Of a stretch of 64,000 nt of DNA, positions 16,623 through 27,111 are shown piece by piece. The translations under genes and the position numbers were made by a program. Source of the stretch: an uncultured Sulfitobacter sp. (GTDB lineage: Bacteria; Pseudomonadota; Alphaproteobacteria; Rhodobacterales; Rhodobacteraceae); the NCBI GenBank assembly GCA_947492925.1, contig CANLOQ010000002.1, positions 620,001-684,000 on the forward strand, read 5' to 3'. Position 1 is the stretch's first letter. Each line of letters opens with the position of its first letter. The notes under the pieces were generated by a model. It was given only the letters and a program-made list of their open reading frames with translations, was not told where the DNA came from and searched no databases.

Positions 16623-17521
16623 TGCGTAAGATGGGGTTTTTGCTGCCGATTGTGGTGGTGGCCATTGTTGGTGTGCTGTCCGCAATCTTTGTGGTGGACG
16701 AGCGTGAGAAGGCACTGGTGCTGCGTTTTGGTCAGATCAAACAGGTGGTGACCGACCCCGGCATTGGCTTTAAAGTGCCGCTGCTGGACGAAGTTGTGCG
16801 GTTCGAGGATCGCATCCTGAGCCTGGAGACCGAGGTGATTGAGGTCACGCCCGCCGATGACCGCCGCCTGGAAATTGACGCCTTCGTGCTCTACCGGATC
16901 GACGACATCGTGCAATACCGTCAGGCGATCGGTGCCGGCGGCGAACGTCAGGCTGTCAACGATCTTAGCGGTATTCTTGAATCGCAAATTCGTGCGGTAC
17001 TGGGTTCACAGGGTGTGACTTCAAACACCATCCTTTCGCCCGAGCGTTCTGCGCTGATGGACCAGATCAGGGTGCGCGCGGATGCGCGTGCCAATGCGCT
17101 GGGCCTTAAGGTTGTTGATGTGCGCCTGCGCCAGACCAACCTGCCGGAACAGAACTTTGACGCGACACTGCAGCGGATGATCGCGGAACGTGACCGGGAA
17201 GCGACAGACGAACGTGCGCGTGGTCAGGAAGCGGCACAGCGCGTGATCGCGCTTGCGGACCGTACCTACGAGGAAATTCTGTCGGAGGCGCGGCGGGACG
17301 CACGGATCATCGAAGGTGAGGCAGACGCAGAGCGGAACCGCATCTTTGCGCAGGCCTACGGCAAGGATCAGGAGTTCTTTGAATTCTACCGCTCGCTCAC
17401 CGCTTATGAAGAAGCGTTGCGGGGCGAGAATTCGACGATGGTTCTGTCGCCCGACAGTGAATTCTTCAACTATCTGCGGTCCGATCAGGGCAGCCGTTCG
17501 GTTGAGGGAGAGCGTAATTGA
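16622..17521 (+). CDS. hflC: FtsH protease modulator HflC
   Basis: Partner of HflK in the FtsH-regulating membrane complex. It has 299 residues, with an N-terminal membrane anchor (residues 5-23), the SPFH/band-7 domain (VVDEREKALVLRFGQ onward), and a long helix (AERDREATDERARGQEAAQ) ending in the C-terminal EFFNYLRS segment typical of HflC. The start codon shares its A with the hflK stop, and the stop (TGA 17519-17521) overlaps the TTG start of the next gene, giving a tightly coupled three-gene unit. Secure. Confidence 0.96.
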   Translation: MRKMGFLLPIVVVAIVGVLSAIFVVDEREKALVLRFGQIKQVVTDPGIGFKVPLLDEVVRFEDRILSLETEVIEVTPADDRRLEIDAFVLYRIDDIVQYRQAIGAGGERQAVNDLSGILESQIRAVLGSQGVTSNTILSPERSALMDQIRVRADARANALGLKVVDVRLRQTNLPEQNFDATLQRMIAERDREATDERARGQEAAQRVIALADRTYEEILSEARRDARIIEGEADAERNRIFAQAYGKDQEFFEFYRSLTAYEEALRGENSTMVLSPDSEFFNYLRSDQGSRSVEGERN

Positions 17522-17712
17522 GCCTCATCCTTCTGGCCCTTGGGTTGGTGATGATTTTTGAGGGGCTGGTGTACGCACTGGCCCCTTCGCTGTTGGAGCG
17601 TATGCTTGAGACCCTGCGTGCCCTGCCGGAAGGTGCCATACGCCAGATCGGCGCGCTGGTGATTGTAGCCGGGTTGGTTTTTGTCTGGCTGGCGTTTCAA
17701 ATCGGCGTATAG
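17518..17712 (+). CDS. DUF2065 small membrane protein
   Basis: A 64-residue protein with two hydrophobic helices (residues 2-20 and 43-61) around a short amphipathic part (LLERMLETLRALPEG). It matches the DUF2065 family, which typically follows hflC. The start is TTG at 17518, supported by GAGGGAGAG ten bases upstream and by the overlap with the hflC stop (TTGA); no ATG is available. In relatives the next gene is usually the Do-type protease; here a 2-kb secreted-protein gene is placed in between. Function unknown, presumably linked to the HflKC complex by context. Confidence 0.85.
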   Translation: MSLILLALGLVMIFEGLVYALAPSLLERMLETLRALPEGAIRQIGALVIVAGLVFVWLAFQIGV

Positions 17713-17864
17713 AGCACCTGAAACCGCCTTTGTCGGTCTGAACCCTCTGCAATAGTTCGCCAATCGGCCAAAAGCGGTCTGCCCTTTGAGCATCCGGCCA
17801 TTGCGCCGCATTGGTGAGAGGCTATGGTGTAGCAAGCTTCTCCTTGCACGCAGGTCACCTGATC

Positions 17865-19955
17865 ATGTCATTCGACATTTCCTTTGATTACCGTTTTGAC
17901 ACCGCCGGATTCTATACTCAGGAGGTCAGAGCCGCGCTTGAGGCTGCTGCCGGTATCTGGGAAGAGATCATTCTTGATGAGTTTCCGGATTTCAAAGCGG
18001 GTCAGCCGATTGTGATAAGCAACCCGGAAACCAACGAGCGTGAGACATTTGCGCTTGAAAACGATATTGACGACCTGCTGATCTTTATGGGTGCGCGGCC
18101 GCTTGAAGGGGCGCTTGCATTGGCGGGCCCCTCGGGCGGCTCCTTCCTTGCCGGGGATGCCAATTTCCTACGGATTGCCAGCAATTTTCGCGATCAGGGG
18201 CCGACGACGGATTTCGAACCCTACGTCGGTGTCATCCAGTTCGACCCGGATTATAACTGGGGCTTTAACATCGATGCGCCGGAAGCAGGAAAACAGGATT
18301 TCATCTCGACCGCGCTGCATGAAATTGGTCACGTTCTGGGCATCGTGTCTTCGGGCGTGTTCGAATCGCAGGTCGAAGACCGTGTTTTCATTGGCGTAAA
18401 CGCGAAAGCGGTCACCGGGGGCACCGGTATTCAGCTTGAGCCGACATTTGCACACATCGCCCGTGATCTGCCGGGGGGGCCTTCTGTGATGGATACCTAC
18501 AACAGGCAGGGTGAGCGCCAGCTTCCAAGCAATTTGGACAAGGCGATCCTTGCTGACATCGGATATGAGATCGCGGGTTTCGTGACGCAGGGACGCAAGT
18601 TTGAACTGGCGACAGAAGAGGGCGAAACCATTTTTGGCAGTGTGCTGGCCGACACGATCAACGCGCTTGCCGGGGATGACATCATCTCAAGTTCAGCGGG
18701 CGAAAACCACCTGCGCGGCGGTGCGGGATCGGACACAATCTTTGGCGGCGCTGACATGGAGCGGTTCTATTTCTCGCCCGGCGATGGCCGGAGCGAAATT
18801 GTGGACTTCGATTTTATCAACGAGAAGATCGTCATAGATCCGGCTTTCGGGTTCACGACCGCGCAAGAGGTGCTCGCGCTTGTCAGCAACCCGTTCAGCA
18901 ACATCTCGCAGATCAACCTGCCCGGCGGTGCCAGCGCCTATCTTTATCATAACGGCAGCGGGTCAAGCCTGACGGCTCAGAACATCGAATTCGGCACCTT
19001 TCCCGGGATCGATCCGACGCCCGGCACAAGCACCCCCGCGCAAAGCACACCCGGCTCCGACATCATCAGCGGAACGGCCGGTGATGACGTGATCCTTGGC
19101 AGCGCAGGCAATGACCGGATTGACAGCGGGGCAGGCACGGATACGGTCAGCTATTCCGGCGATCAGGACAGCTATACCCTGACAATCAGCCGGGATGGCA
19201 TCTCACTGACCGACAGGCGGGCAGACGGCAATGGCACCGACACTCTGATCGACCTTGAATTCCTCAGCTTTGACACCGGGATCAACAGCGGCCCGTTTGA
19301 TCTGTCGCTTTTTGGCGGGTCCGCTGGCCTGTCTGCGGCAGCGATGGAAAGCGTGATCGAACTGTATATCGCGTATTTCAACCGTGCGCCCGACGCGGTT
19401 GGCCTGAACTATTGGGGAACGGAGTTTTCCAAAGGGTTCACCTTGGCCGAGATGGCCAACAGCTTTTTCGTCCAGCCTGAAACCCGCGCCGCATACAGTG
19501 CCAGCCTTGACGATGCGGGAAACCTTGCGAACGTGGGGGCTTTTGTGAGCGCTGTCTACGACAATGTGCTGGGCCGCGCACCCGATCAGGAAGGTTTCGA
19601 CTACTGGGTCAATGAGGTTCAGAACAACCCCGAGATAACGCCGGGGATTTTCATTCTGGCGCTGCTGAACGGGGCCAAGAACCCCAGTAATCCGACGGTG
19701 CTGACGGCATTGGACCAACAGTATCTGGCAAACAAGACTGATATTGGTGCCTATTTTGCGGTCAGCTTGGGGCTTTCAGATACGGATGCCGCCCGCGATG
19801 TGATGATGCAGTATGACGGCACGCAGGCCAGCGTGATCTCTGCGGTGAACGCATCCGACGCGTACCATGCGACGGCGCTCGATGCCGAAGACGGCGCGTT
19901 TCTGATGCCGCTGCTGGGTGTCATTGAGACACCGTTTACCGATCTGGCAGGTTGA
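17865..19955 (+). CDS. secreted RTX-like metallopeptidase-fold protein with DUF4214 domains
   Basis: A 696-residue, acidic protein without an N-terminal signal, as expected for type I secretion. Residues 1-225 look like a matrixin/serralysin-like domain with HEIGHVLGI (His152, Glu153, His156), but the third zinc ligand expected at the end of HExxHxxGxxH is Ser rather than His. Two short RTX-type calcium-binding stretches follow (near GSVLADTINALAGDD and GTAGDDVILGSAGNDR), then two DUF4214-type units after about residue 490 (ELYIAYFNRAPDAVGLNYW and DNVLGRAPDQEGFDYW). I use the ATG at 17865 (MSFDISFDYRF); the frame opens 18 codons earlier. It interrupts the usual hflC-DUF2065-protease order. 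No type I exporter genes are nearby. Protease activity is doubtful. Confidence 0.85.
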   Translation: MSFDISFDYRFDTAGFYTQEVRAALEAAAGIWEEIILDEFPDFKAGQPIVISNPETNERETFALENDIDDLLIFMGARPLEGALALAGPSGGSFLAGDANFLRIASNFRDQGPTTDFEPYVGVIQFDPDYNWGFNIDAPEAGKQDFISTALHEIGHVLGIVSSGVFESQVEDRVFIGVNAKAVTGGTGIQLEPTFAHIARDLPGGPSVMDTYNRQGERQLPSNLDKAILADIGYEIAGFVTQGRKFELATEEGETIFGSVLADTINALAGDDIISSSAGENHLRGGAGSDTIFGGADMERFYFSPGDGRSEIVDFDFINEKIVIDPAFGFTTAQEVLALVSNPFSNISQINLPGGASAYLYHNGSGSSLTAQNIEFGTFPGIDPTPGTSTPAQSTPGSDIISGTAGDDVILGSAGNDRIDSGAGTDTVSYSGDQDSYTLTISRDGISLTDRRADGNGTDTLIDLEFLSFDTGINSGPFDLSLFGGSAGLSAAAMESVIELYIAYFNRAPDAVGLNYWGTEFSKGFTLAEMANSFFVQPETRAAYSASLDDAGNLANVGAFVSAVYDNVLGRAPDQEGFDYWVNEVQNNPEITPGIFILALLNGAKNPSNPTVLTALDQQYLANKTDIGAYFAVSLGLSDTDAARDVMMQYDGTQASVISAVNASDAYHATALDAEDGAFLMPLLGVIETPFTDLAG

Positions 19956-20243
19956 TTGGTTTTTCGTGGGGGTCTGCCCCAGTCTTCTTGCGCGATCGCT
20001 TTTATTGTCCGCTGACGAAACGCTCGGAATAGGACACGTGGCAACCGGTGGGCGTTCCTTGCCAGTTCGGACCGCATCAGGATGGCGGGTGGTGACCCAC
20101 GTCTACACATGTTTGTGCAGTTGAAAACCACGCGACAAGCCACATCTTTGGTGTTGCGGCAGGGGGGCACGCGATGCACTCTGCCCAAACCGGAACAGCG
20201 GCGGCGCGCCGTACCGCCAGCAAGCAAGAGCAGGAGATCACCC

Positions 20244-21752
20244 ATGCAACCATCACGCACCCCCAGACGGACCCAACCCGGCCGCATCGTGGCCCGGGTC
20301 GAGCGATTTGGCGATGGGGCCGCTTTTCGGGCGCTGATGATGGCAGCACTTGCGCTGGCCTTTGTCGTGGCACAGGCGGTCATGGCACTGGCAAAACCCG
20401 AAAGCCTGGCCCCGCTTGCCGAACAGATCAGCCCGTCGGTTGTGAACATCACGACGTCAACGGTGGTAGAAGGGCGCACCGGCCCGCGCGGGATCGTGCC
20501 CGAGGGGTCGCCTTTTGAGGATTTCTTTCGCGAGTTTCAGGATCGCAACCGTGACGGTGACGGCCCACGCCCACGCCGGTCATCGGCGCTTGGGTCGGGC
20601 TTTGTCATTTCCGAGGACGGATTCGTTGTCACCAACAACCACGTGATCGAAGGTGCGGATGAGATCACAATCGAGTTCTTTTCAGGGGCCGAGCTGAAGG
20701 CCGAGGTGATCGGCACTGATCCCAACACCGATATTGCACTTTTGAAGGTGGAGGCGGAGGCACCTTTGCCTTTTGTCTCCTTCGGGGACAGCAATGCGGC
20801 GCGCGTGGGCGATTGGGTGATCGCAATGGGCAACCCGCTGGGGCAGGGTTTTTCAGTTTCTGCCGGGATCGTCTCTGCCCGCAACCGCGCACTCAGCGGT
20901 ACTTATGACGACTATATCCAGACGGACGCGGCCATCAACAGGGGCAACTCAGGTGGTCCATTGTTCAACATGGACGGCGAAGTCATTGGTGTGAACACCG
21001 CGATCTTGTCCCCCAATGGCGGGTCCATCGGTATCGGCTTTTCTATGGCGTCCAATGTGGTGACCCGGGTGGTGGACCAGTTGCAGGAATTTGGTGAAAC
21101 GCGGCGCGGCTGGCTGGGCGTGCGCATTCAGGATGTGACCGAAGATGTCGCAGATGCGATGGGTCTGGCCTCGGCCAGCGGGGCGCTGATCACGGATGTG
21201 CCGGAAGGTCCTGCAAAAGAGGCCGGGCTGCTGACCGGTGACGTTATCATGTCCTTCGACGGGGTCGAAGTGGAAGACACACGCGGTCTGGTGCGACAGG
21301 TGGGCAACAGCCCCGTGGGGGCCAGCGTGCGCGTGACCGTCATGCGCGAAGGCAAAAGCCAGACCATTCTGGTAACACTCGGAAGACGCGAAGATGCCAA
21401 CGGTGAAAGTGGCGACAGCGATGCGGAGCCTGAAGCAGAAGCCGAACCCCAATCGAAGGACCTGCTTGGGTTGACGTTGTCGCCCCTGACGGATGAGATG
21501 CGCGCGGAACTTGGGGCCGCCGACGATCTGGAAGGGCTGGCGGTAACAGCGGTCGACGAAGCCTCCGAAGCCTTTGAAAAAGGGCTGCGCACGGGGGACG
21601 TGATCACCGAAGCGGGTCAGCAAAAAGTGGCCAGCATTGCCGATCTGGAAGCACGCGTAGAAGCCGCCGAAGACGCAGGGCGCAAGTCGCTTCTGTTGCT
21701 GGTGCGCCGGGCAGGTGACCCACGCTTTGTGGCGCTGTCACTGGGCGAGTGA
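20244..21752 (+). CDS. Do/DegP-type periplasmic serine endopeptidase
   Basis: A 502-residue HtrA-family protease for envelope quality control. It has an N-terminal membrane or signal segment (about residues 29-50), then the trypsin-like domain with the full triad: His in VTNNHVIEG, Asp in DPNTDIALLKV and Ser in RGNSGGPLF. Two PDZ domains follow (from about 270 and 395), separated by an acidic linker (GESGDSDAEPEAEAEP). I start at 20244, where CAGGAG precedes the ATG by seven bases; the frame is open for 54 codons upstream. Its place near hflKC matches relatives. It is followed by a strong intrinsic terminator. The family is sure; DegP versus DegQ naming is not. Confidence 0.95.
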   Translation: MQPSRTPRRTQPGRIVARVERFGDGAAFRALMMAALALAFVVAQAVMALAKPESLAPLAEQISPSVVNITTSTVVEGRTGPRGIVPEGSPFEDFFREFQDRNRDGDGPRPRRSSALGSGFVISEDGFVVTNNHVIEGADEITIEFFSGAELKAEVIGTDPNTDIALLKVEAEAPLPFVSFGDSNAARVGDWVIAMGNPLGQGFSVSAGIVSARNRALSGTYDDYIQTDAAINRGNSGGPLFNMDGEVIGVNTAILSPNGGSIGIGFSMASNVVTRVVDQLQEFGETRRGWLGVRIQDVTEDVADAMGLASASGALITDVPEGPAKEAGLLTGDVIMSFDGVEVEDTRGLVRQVGNSPVGASVRVTVMREGKSQTILVTLGRREDANGESGDSDAEPEAEAEPQSKDLLGLTLSPLTDEMRAELGAADDLEGLAVTAVDEASEAFEKGLRTGDVITEAGQQKVASIADLEARVEAAEDAGRKSLLLLVRRAGDPRFVALSLGE

Positions 21753-21773
21753 TCTGGCCAAAAAGCTGAGACA

Positions 21774-21800
21774 GGGCATCCCGGTCGGGGTGCCCTTTTT
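21774..21800 (+). terminator. intrinsic terminator after the Do-type protease
   Basis: GGGCATCCC (21774-21782) pairs with GGGGTGCCC (21787-21795), with one G-U pair and a GGTC loop, followed directly by TTTTT (21796-21800). It begins 22 bases past the stop codon. Confidence 0.9.
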
Positions 21801-21908
21801 CTTTGTGATTTTTCTGAAGCGTCCGAAATATGCAGCACATAAGCGCTGTCACATGTAACGCGCTGGCAAACGTACCGGCAGATCTCTTATGGGGCGGGGT
21901 GATCCTGC

Positions 21909-22475
21909 TTAGTCGGTGGTCTCTCGGGGGACGGCGATCAGGCCAAGCTCCCGGGCGGCGGCAAGGGTCAGCACCCCACTGTCAGGACCATCGGCGCGCT
22001 GGAACGCTTGCACCGCGCGGCGCGTGGCTGGATCCATCGTTCCGGTAATCGCGCCCGCATAACCCCCGCGCGCCGACAGGGCGCGTTGCAGAGAGGCGAT
22101 GAATTCTGGTGTCAGCACATCCGCGCAGGGGGTCTCGAACCAATTGTCGCGGCGTGGGGTGACGATGACCTGCTTTTCTTCCGTCCGGTAGACGGGTGGG
22201 CGGCCAATGGTTCCATCGGGATTTACTTTGGCGGGTTTGATCTGCACTTGGGTGCTGACCCGTTCGACCACCGCCGGGCTGACAGTTTTGCCCCAGCAGG
22301 TGCCGGGTGCCGCATCCGCCGGGCCGTTGCGCGTGGGGGCCAGCACGCCCGGTTCGGGCGGCTCGGTCGCGGATGTGTCATTTGTCGTCTCGCAGGCGAC
22401 AAGCGCCGCGCACAGAGACAGCGCAATGGGCAGACGCGTCACCGCGCCGCTGCGAAAGAATAAAGCCTGTGTCAT
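21909..22475 (-). CDS. peptidoglycan-binding-domain lipoprotein
   Basis: A 188-residue putative lipoprotein. The N-terminal signal ends in a lipobox-like LCAALVAC (Cys about residue 28). A Pro/Thr-rich linker follows, then a region with two Cys (TCWGK and ETPCADVL), and a C-terminal peptidoglycan-binding type 1 fold: LTPEFIASLQRALSARGGY, GTMDPATRRAVQAFQ. This suggests an envelope protein tethered to the membrane that binds the cell wall. It is transcribed alone, convergent with the Do-type protease and divergent from the ferredoxin gene. Precise role unknown. Confidence 0.85.
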   Translation of the reverse strand: MTQALFFRSGAVTRLPIALSLCAALVACETTNDTSATEPPEPGVLAPTRNGPADAAPGTCWGKTVSPAVVERVSTQVQIKPAKVNPDGTIGRPPVYRTEEKQVIVTPRRDNWFETPCADVLTPEFIASLQRALSARGGYAGAITGTMDPATRRAVQAFQRADGPDSGVLTLAAARELGLIAVPRETTD

Positions 22476-22588
22476 TGCCCTTGCCTCTGGGTCTAGTTTT
22501 GCGCACAGTCTAGCCCTTTTGTCTGGCGCTGCCTAGCGCGGGTTGTTCGGGCCGAAAAGGGCTGGCAGAGCACCGCCGCCCCGGCTAA

Positions 22589-22944
<356 letters not shown>

Positions 22945-22945
<1 letters not shown>

Positions 22946-23640
22946 TGCGCTTGCTGGGCATTGCGCTGGCGTTGGGTCTGGCCCTGCCAGCGGGTGCCCA
23001 GCAGATCACCGGCGCACGCTATACCGAACCGACAACCCGCTATGCGCACGCAATCCTTGGCGATGCAGTTGAGTTTGGCGCGCTTGAAATGGATGTGGCT
23101 GGCCAGGGCCGTGTCACGGTACGTTTGCCGCAAGATCACGTGTTCGAGGATGTCGCCCCCCGGTTGGCGGATGTGAACGGAGACGGAGCACCGGAGGTCA
23201 TTGTCGTAGAGACCGACATGGAGCTTGGGGGGGCCTTGGCTGTGTATGGGGCGACCGGCAAGATCGCGGAAACACCGCATATCGGACGCACAAACCGATG
23301 GCTGGCGCCGATAGGGGTGGCCGATCTGGACGGCGATGGCATGGTTGAGCTTGCCTATATCGACCGGCCGCATCTGGCCAAAACACTGCGCGTCTGGCGG
23401 TTTCAGGATGGTGGGTTGACGCCCGTTGCCGACCTGCCGGGCTTCACGAACCACCGCATCGGAGAAACGGATATCGCAGGTGGTATCAGAACGTGCGGCA
23501 GTGCGCCCGAGATGATCGTGGCGACGGCAGACTGGTCCCGTGTGCAGGCAGTGCAATGGACGAACGAGGGATTTTCCGTGCGCGATATCGGTCCACATCG
23601 TGGCCGGGACAGCTTCGCGTCAGCGCTTGCCTGCGATTGA
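22945..23640 (+). CDS. exported VCBS/FG-GAP repeat protein
   Basis: A 231-residue protein with a signal peptide (MRLLGIALALGLALPAGA). Two FG-GAP/VCBS-type calcium-binding repeats are visible: LADVNGDGAPEVIV (about residue 75) and VADLDGDGMVELAYI (about 126); the rest reads as a short beta-propeller. The ATG overlaps the ferredoxin stop (TGATG), so translation is coupled although one product is cytoplasmic and the other exported. Homologs in Rhodobacterales are annotated only as VCBS repeat-containing proteins. Function unknown. Confidence 0.85.
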
Positions 23641-23719
23641 TGCTTAGACACGGGGTGGGCCGGAGCCCCACCTGACGGGCCCTCAAAGAAACCTGAGAAA
23701 CAGATACATGTTTCGGACG

Positions 23720-24982
23720 CTAAAGCGCGCGCCAGCCGATGTCGCGGCGGCAGAAACCTCCGGGCCAGTCAATTTGATCCACCATCGCATAGGCGCGCTC
23801 TTGGGCGTCTTTCAGGGTATCCCCGCGTGCAGTCACATTCAGGACCCGCCCGCCCGTTGCAGTGATTGCACCGTTCTGCGCCGAGGTGCCCGCGTGAAAA
23901 ACCATATTCTTGCTGTCTTCTGGTAGCACGTCGAGGCCATTGATTTCCGACCCTTTGTCGTAGCTGCCGGGATAGCCCTTTGCGGCCATCACAACCGTCA
24001 GCGCATGATCTGCGGCCCAGTTCACGCGCATGTCTGACAGGCGACCGGTGGCTGCGGCATGCATCAGGTCAAACGCCTGCGCGCCCAGTCGCATCATCAG
24101 TACCTGGCATTCGGGATCGCCAAAGCGGACGTTGTATTCAACCAGACGTGGCTGGCCGTCCTTGATCATCAGACCGGCATAAAGCACGCCTTGGTAGGGC
24201 GTGCCGCGCCGGACCATTTCGGCCATCGTGGGGCGGATGATGTCGTTCAGGGCTATGCCCGCGATGGCGTCGGTGAGGACGGGCGCGGGGGAATAGGCAC
24301 CCATGCCGCCGGTATTCGGACCGGTGTCGCCGTCGCCCACGCGCTTGTGGTCCTGTGCCGTGCCGATGGGCAGCACATCCTCGCCGTCGACCAGCACAAA
24401 AAACGAAGCTTCTTCGCCTTCCATGAATTCCTCGATCACCACCTCGGTGCCCGCATCACCAAAGGCACCGTCAAACATCTCATCAACCGCTTTAAACGCC
24501 TCTTCGTCTGTCATTGCGATGATTACGCCTTTGCCAGCGGCCAGACCGTCGGCTTTGATCACGATGGGTGCGCCTTGCGCGGTCACATAGGCGCGGGCAT
24601 CGGCGTGGGTGGTGAAATGGCCATAGGCCGCGGTGGGGGCGGATGCGGCGGCGCAGATTTCCTTGGTAAAGGCTTTGGAGGCTTCGAGTTCGGCAGCAGC
24701 GGCAGAAGGGCCAAAGACGGCAAAGCCCGCACCGCGCAGGTCGTCGGCCACGCCTGCGGCCAACGGGGCTTCGGGGCCAATGATGATGAAATCAACACTG
24801 TTCGCTTCGCAAAAGGCGATTACCTCAGCACCATCCATAATGTCGATGTCGGCGCAATCCGCGATTTTGGCAATGCCCGCATTGCCGGGGGCCACGATCA
24901 GTTTATCGCACTTTGGGTTCTGCAGGGTGGCCCACGCAAGGCTGTGTTCCCGTCCGCCGCTGCCTAGGATCAAGATGTTCAT
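23720..24982 (-). CDS. purD: phosphoribosylamine--glycine ligase
   Basis: PurD joins glycine to phosphoribosylamine with ATP, the second step of purine synthesis. The 420-residue protein has the N-terminal [11 protein letters not shown] (7-17), the ATP-grasp domain with [11 protein letters not shown] and [12 protein letters not shown], and [14 protein letters not shown]. The ATG at 24982 has AAGGGAG nine bases upstream; the frame continues 75 codons upstream without homology. It diverges from xseA with 69 bases between the starts, so both promoters share this gap. Secure. Confidence 0.97.
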   Translation of the reverse strand: MNILILGSGGREHSLAWATLQNPKCDKLIVAPGNAGIAKIADCADIDIMDGAEVIAFCEANSVDFIIIGPEAPLAAGVADDLRGAGFAVFGPSAAAAELEASKAFTKEICAAASAPTAAYGHFTTHADARAYVTAQGAPIVIKADGLAAGKGVIIAMTDEEAFKAVDEMFDGAFGDAGTEVVIEEFMEGEEASFFVLVDGEDVLPIGTAQDHKRVGDGDTGPNTGGMGAYSPAPVLTDAIAGIALNDIIRPTMAEMVRRGTPYQGVLYAGLMIKDGQPRLVEYNVRFGDPECQVLMMRLGAQAFDLMHAAATGRLSDMRVNWAADHALTVVMAAKGYPGSYDKGSEINGLDVLPEDSKNMVFHAGTSAQNGAITATGGRVLNVTARGDTLKDAQERAYAMVDQIDWPGGFCRRDIGWRAL

Positions 24983-25051
24983 GGCTGCGCTCCCTTGGCC
25001 TTTGGTTTGGGGCGTTCTAAGCTGTGGGATGTGTGCTGGCAAGGTGATGTG

Positions 25052-26596
25052 ATGGACCTGATTGACGATCCGATGGAGGGGCAGAACAGCCCGGAATTTT
25101 CGGTTACTGAACTTTCGGGCGCGATCAAACGCGTGATCGAGGGGGAGTTCGGTCATGTGCGCATCAAAGGCGAGGTGGGCCGCGTGAGCCGCCCGCGTTC
25201 GGGGCACATCTATCTGGATCTCAAAGACGATAAATCGGTCATCTCAGGCGTGATCTGGAAAGGCGTGTCCGCACGGCTGGAGACACAGCCCGAAGAGGGG
25301 ATGGAGGTGGTCGCCACGGGGCGTGTGACCACCTTTGGCGGGCAGTCGAAATACCAGATCGTGATCGAAGACATCAAACCGGCGGGCATGGGCGCGCTGA
25401 TGGCGCTTTTGGAAAAACGCAAAAAGATGCTGGCGGCGGAAGGGTTGTTTGAGGCGTCCCGCAAGCGGCCTCTGCCTTACTTGCCAGAGATCATCGGGGT
25501 CGTCACCTCGCCTTCGGGGGCGGTAATCCGCGATATCCTGCACCGTCTGCGTGACCGGTTTCCGCGCAAGGTGCTGATCTGGCCGGTCGCGGTGCAGGGC
25601 GCGAAATGCGCCCCGGAAGTCGCACGGGCCATTGCGGGCTTTAATGCACTGACCCCGGGGGGTGCGCTTCCGCGTCCTGACCTGCTGATCGTGGCGCGGG
25701 GCGGCGGATCGGTTGAGGATCTGTGGGGTTTCAACGAAGAAGTGGTGGCACGGGCAGCGGCGGCCTCTGACATACCGTTGATTTCGGCGGTGGGGCACGA
25801 AACGGATACCACGCTGATTGATTTCGTCTCGGACCGGCGTGCACCCACGCCAACGGCAGCGGCGGAGCTTGCGGTGCCGGTGCGGCATGAACTGGCTGCC
25901 TGGCTTGAGGGGCAGGGCGCGCGCATGGGTCAGTTGCTGAGCAACGGATTGAGCGCGCGGGGGCAACGCCTGCGAGACATGAGCCGGGCGCTGCCACGGG
26001 TGGAAAGCCTGCTGGACGGGCCACGTCAGCGGATGGACCGCGCGGGTGAATTGCTTGGGCCAGCGCTGATTGCCGGCGTGCAGCGGCGCAGGGTGCGTCT
26101 GGCGGATGTGTCGGGATCCCTGCGGCCCGCGACCCTGCGTCAGCGGGTCGCGTCGGACCGTCGGCGGCTGGATGCGCTGGCAGCGCGGCTTGGTCCCGCG
26201 CTTGAGCGCGGTGTCCTGCGCAAGCGCGAGCGGTACGAGGGGCGCGTCCGCGCGTTCCGGCCAGAAACGCTGGTCCGCGATCAAGCGCAAAAGGCTGCGG
26301 CATTCACCACACTCGCGCAGCGCCTGTCGGACGCCGGACAGCGCCAGACACGGGGGTGGCGCGAGCGGCTGGCGGCACTCGACCGGCTGCGCGAGACGAT
26401 GAGTTACAAGGCGACGCTGGCGCGTGGCTATGCGGTGGTCCGAGGCGACGGGGCGGTGGTGACCGGCAAAAAAGCCGCGCAAAAGGCCGCGACGCTGGAG
26501 ATCGAATTTGCCGACGGGCGGATCACGGTCGGGGGCAAGGCACCTCTGCGGAAAAAGCGTGATGATGCACCGCCAGAACAGGGGAGCCTGCTCTAA
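25052..26596 (+). CDS. xseA: exodeoxyribonuclease VII large subunit
   Basis: The large subunit of ExoVII, which degrades single-stranded DNA from both ends with the small subunit XseB. It has 514 residues: an N-terminal OB-fold ([37 protein letters not shown]), the catalytic region ([60 protein letters not shown]), then a long Arg-rich coiled coil and a C-terminal LARGYAVVR segment. I start at 25052 ([10 protein letters not shown]) with AAGGTG upstream. xseB is not in the window. Secure. Confidence 0.97.
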   Translation: MDLIDDPMEGQNSPEFSVTELSGAIKRVIEGEFGHVRIKGEVGRVSRPRSGHIYLDLKDDKSVISGVIWKGVSARLETQPEEGMEVVATGRVTTFGGQSKYQIVIEDIKPAGMGALMALLEKRKKMLAAEGLFEASRKRPLPYLPEIIGVVTSPSGAVIRDILHRLRDRFPRKVLIWPVAVQGAKCAPEVARAIAGFNALTPGGALPRPDLLIVARGGGSVEDLWGFNEEVVARAAAASDIPLISAVGHETDTTLIDFVSDRRAPTPTAAAELAVPVRHELAAWLEGQGARMGQLLSNGLSARGQRLRDMSRALPRVESLLDGPRQRMDRAGELLGPALIAGVQRRRVRLADVSGSLRPATLRQRVASDRRRLDALAARLGPALERGVLRKRERYEGRVRAFRPETLVRDQAQKAAAFTTLAQRLSDAGQRQTRGWRERLAALDRLRETMSYKATLARGYAVVRGDGAVVTGKKAAQKAATLEIEFADGRITVGGKAPLRKKRDDAPPEQGSLL

Positions 26597-26678
26597 CGCG
26601 CGCCTCGCGACCGTTTATAGGTCAGGATGTCGGTGCTTGCTGTACAAACGTGGTTTTTATGCCGGTGCCTAGGGCGGA

Positions 26679-27071
26679 TCAGACGCCCACCTTGGGGCCA
26701 AGGCACAACATCTCTTCGTTGGTGTCCTGTGCTTCGTAAAGTTCTGTCGTATTTGGGCGGTTTTCAAAACGGGCAATCAGCCCTCCCTCGCCGCGCGTGA
26801 AGCTCCAGCACTGGGGATCGGGATTGTTTTCGTAGACAAAGCAAATCAGCCCGTCCTGTTCGTACCACGTGCCTTCTTTGCAATCGCCATCAAGGAAAGA
26901 CCATTCGACGCGTCGATTGTCATGGTAGATTTCAGCGCCGTAGGCACGTCCGTTTTGCCCGTAGATCAGGGTTTTCCCGCGCGTATAGGCGTCAAACTCC
27001 TCGGCTGTCATCAGATCATCTGCGGCGGCGGGCAGGGCGAGAAGCATCAAAAGCAGGAAACGTATTATCAT
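26679..27071 (-). CDS. small exported protein of unknown function
   Basis: A 130-residue protein with a signal peptide (MIIRFLLLMLLALPAAA, cleavage near residue 17). The mature protein is acidic and rich in aromatic residues and carries four Cys (DCKEG, LICFV, PQCWS, MLCLG), which could form two disulfides in the periplasm. The GxxxYGAEIYHDNRRVEWSFLDGDCKEGxWY-like pattern resembles short Rhodobacterales periplasmic proteins of unknown role. It ends 82 bases from xseA, convergent, and lies 40 bases downstream of the AlkB-like gene on the same strand, so it may share that transcript. No function assigned. Confidence 0.75.
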   Translation of the reverse strand: MIIRFLLLMLLALPAAADDLMTAEEFDAYTRGKTLIYGQNGRAYGAEIYHDNRRVEWSFLDGDCKEGTWYEQDGLICFVYENNPDPQCWSFTRGEGGLIARFENRPNTTELYEAQDTNEEMLCLGPKVGV

Positions 27072-27111
27072 CCGGGCAGGATGCCAGATGCCGGGAGAGA
27101 GAGCCAGTGCG

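Noticed and set aside
24983-25207. 75-codon upstream extension of purD
   Set aside because: It overlaps the divergent xseA start region, and PurD proteins begin at [10 protein letters not shown].
25244-26482. 412-residue minus-strand frame opposite xseA
   Set aside because: Arg/His/Pro-rich composition typical of an antisense frame in GC-rich DNA; xseA on the plus strand has all family motifs.
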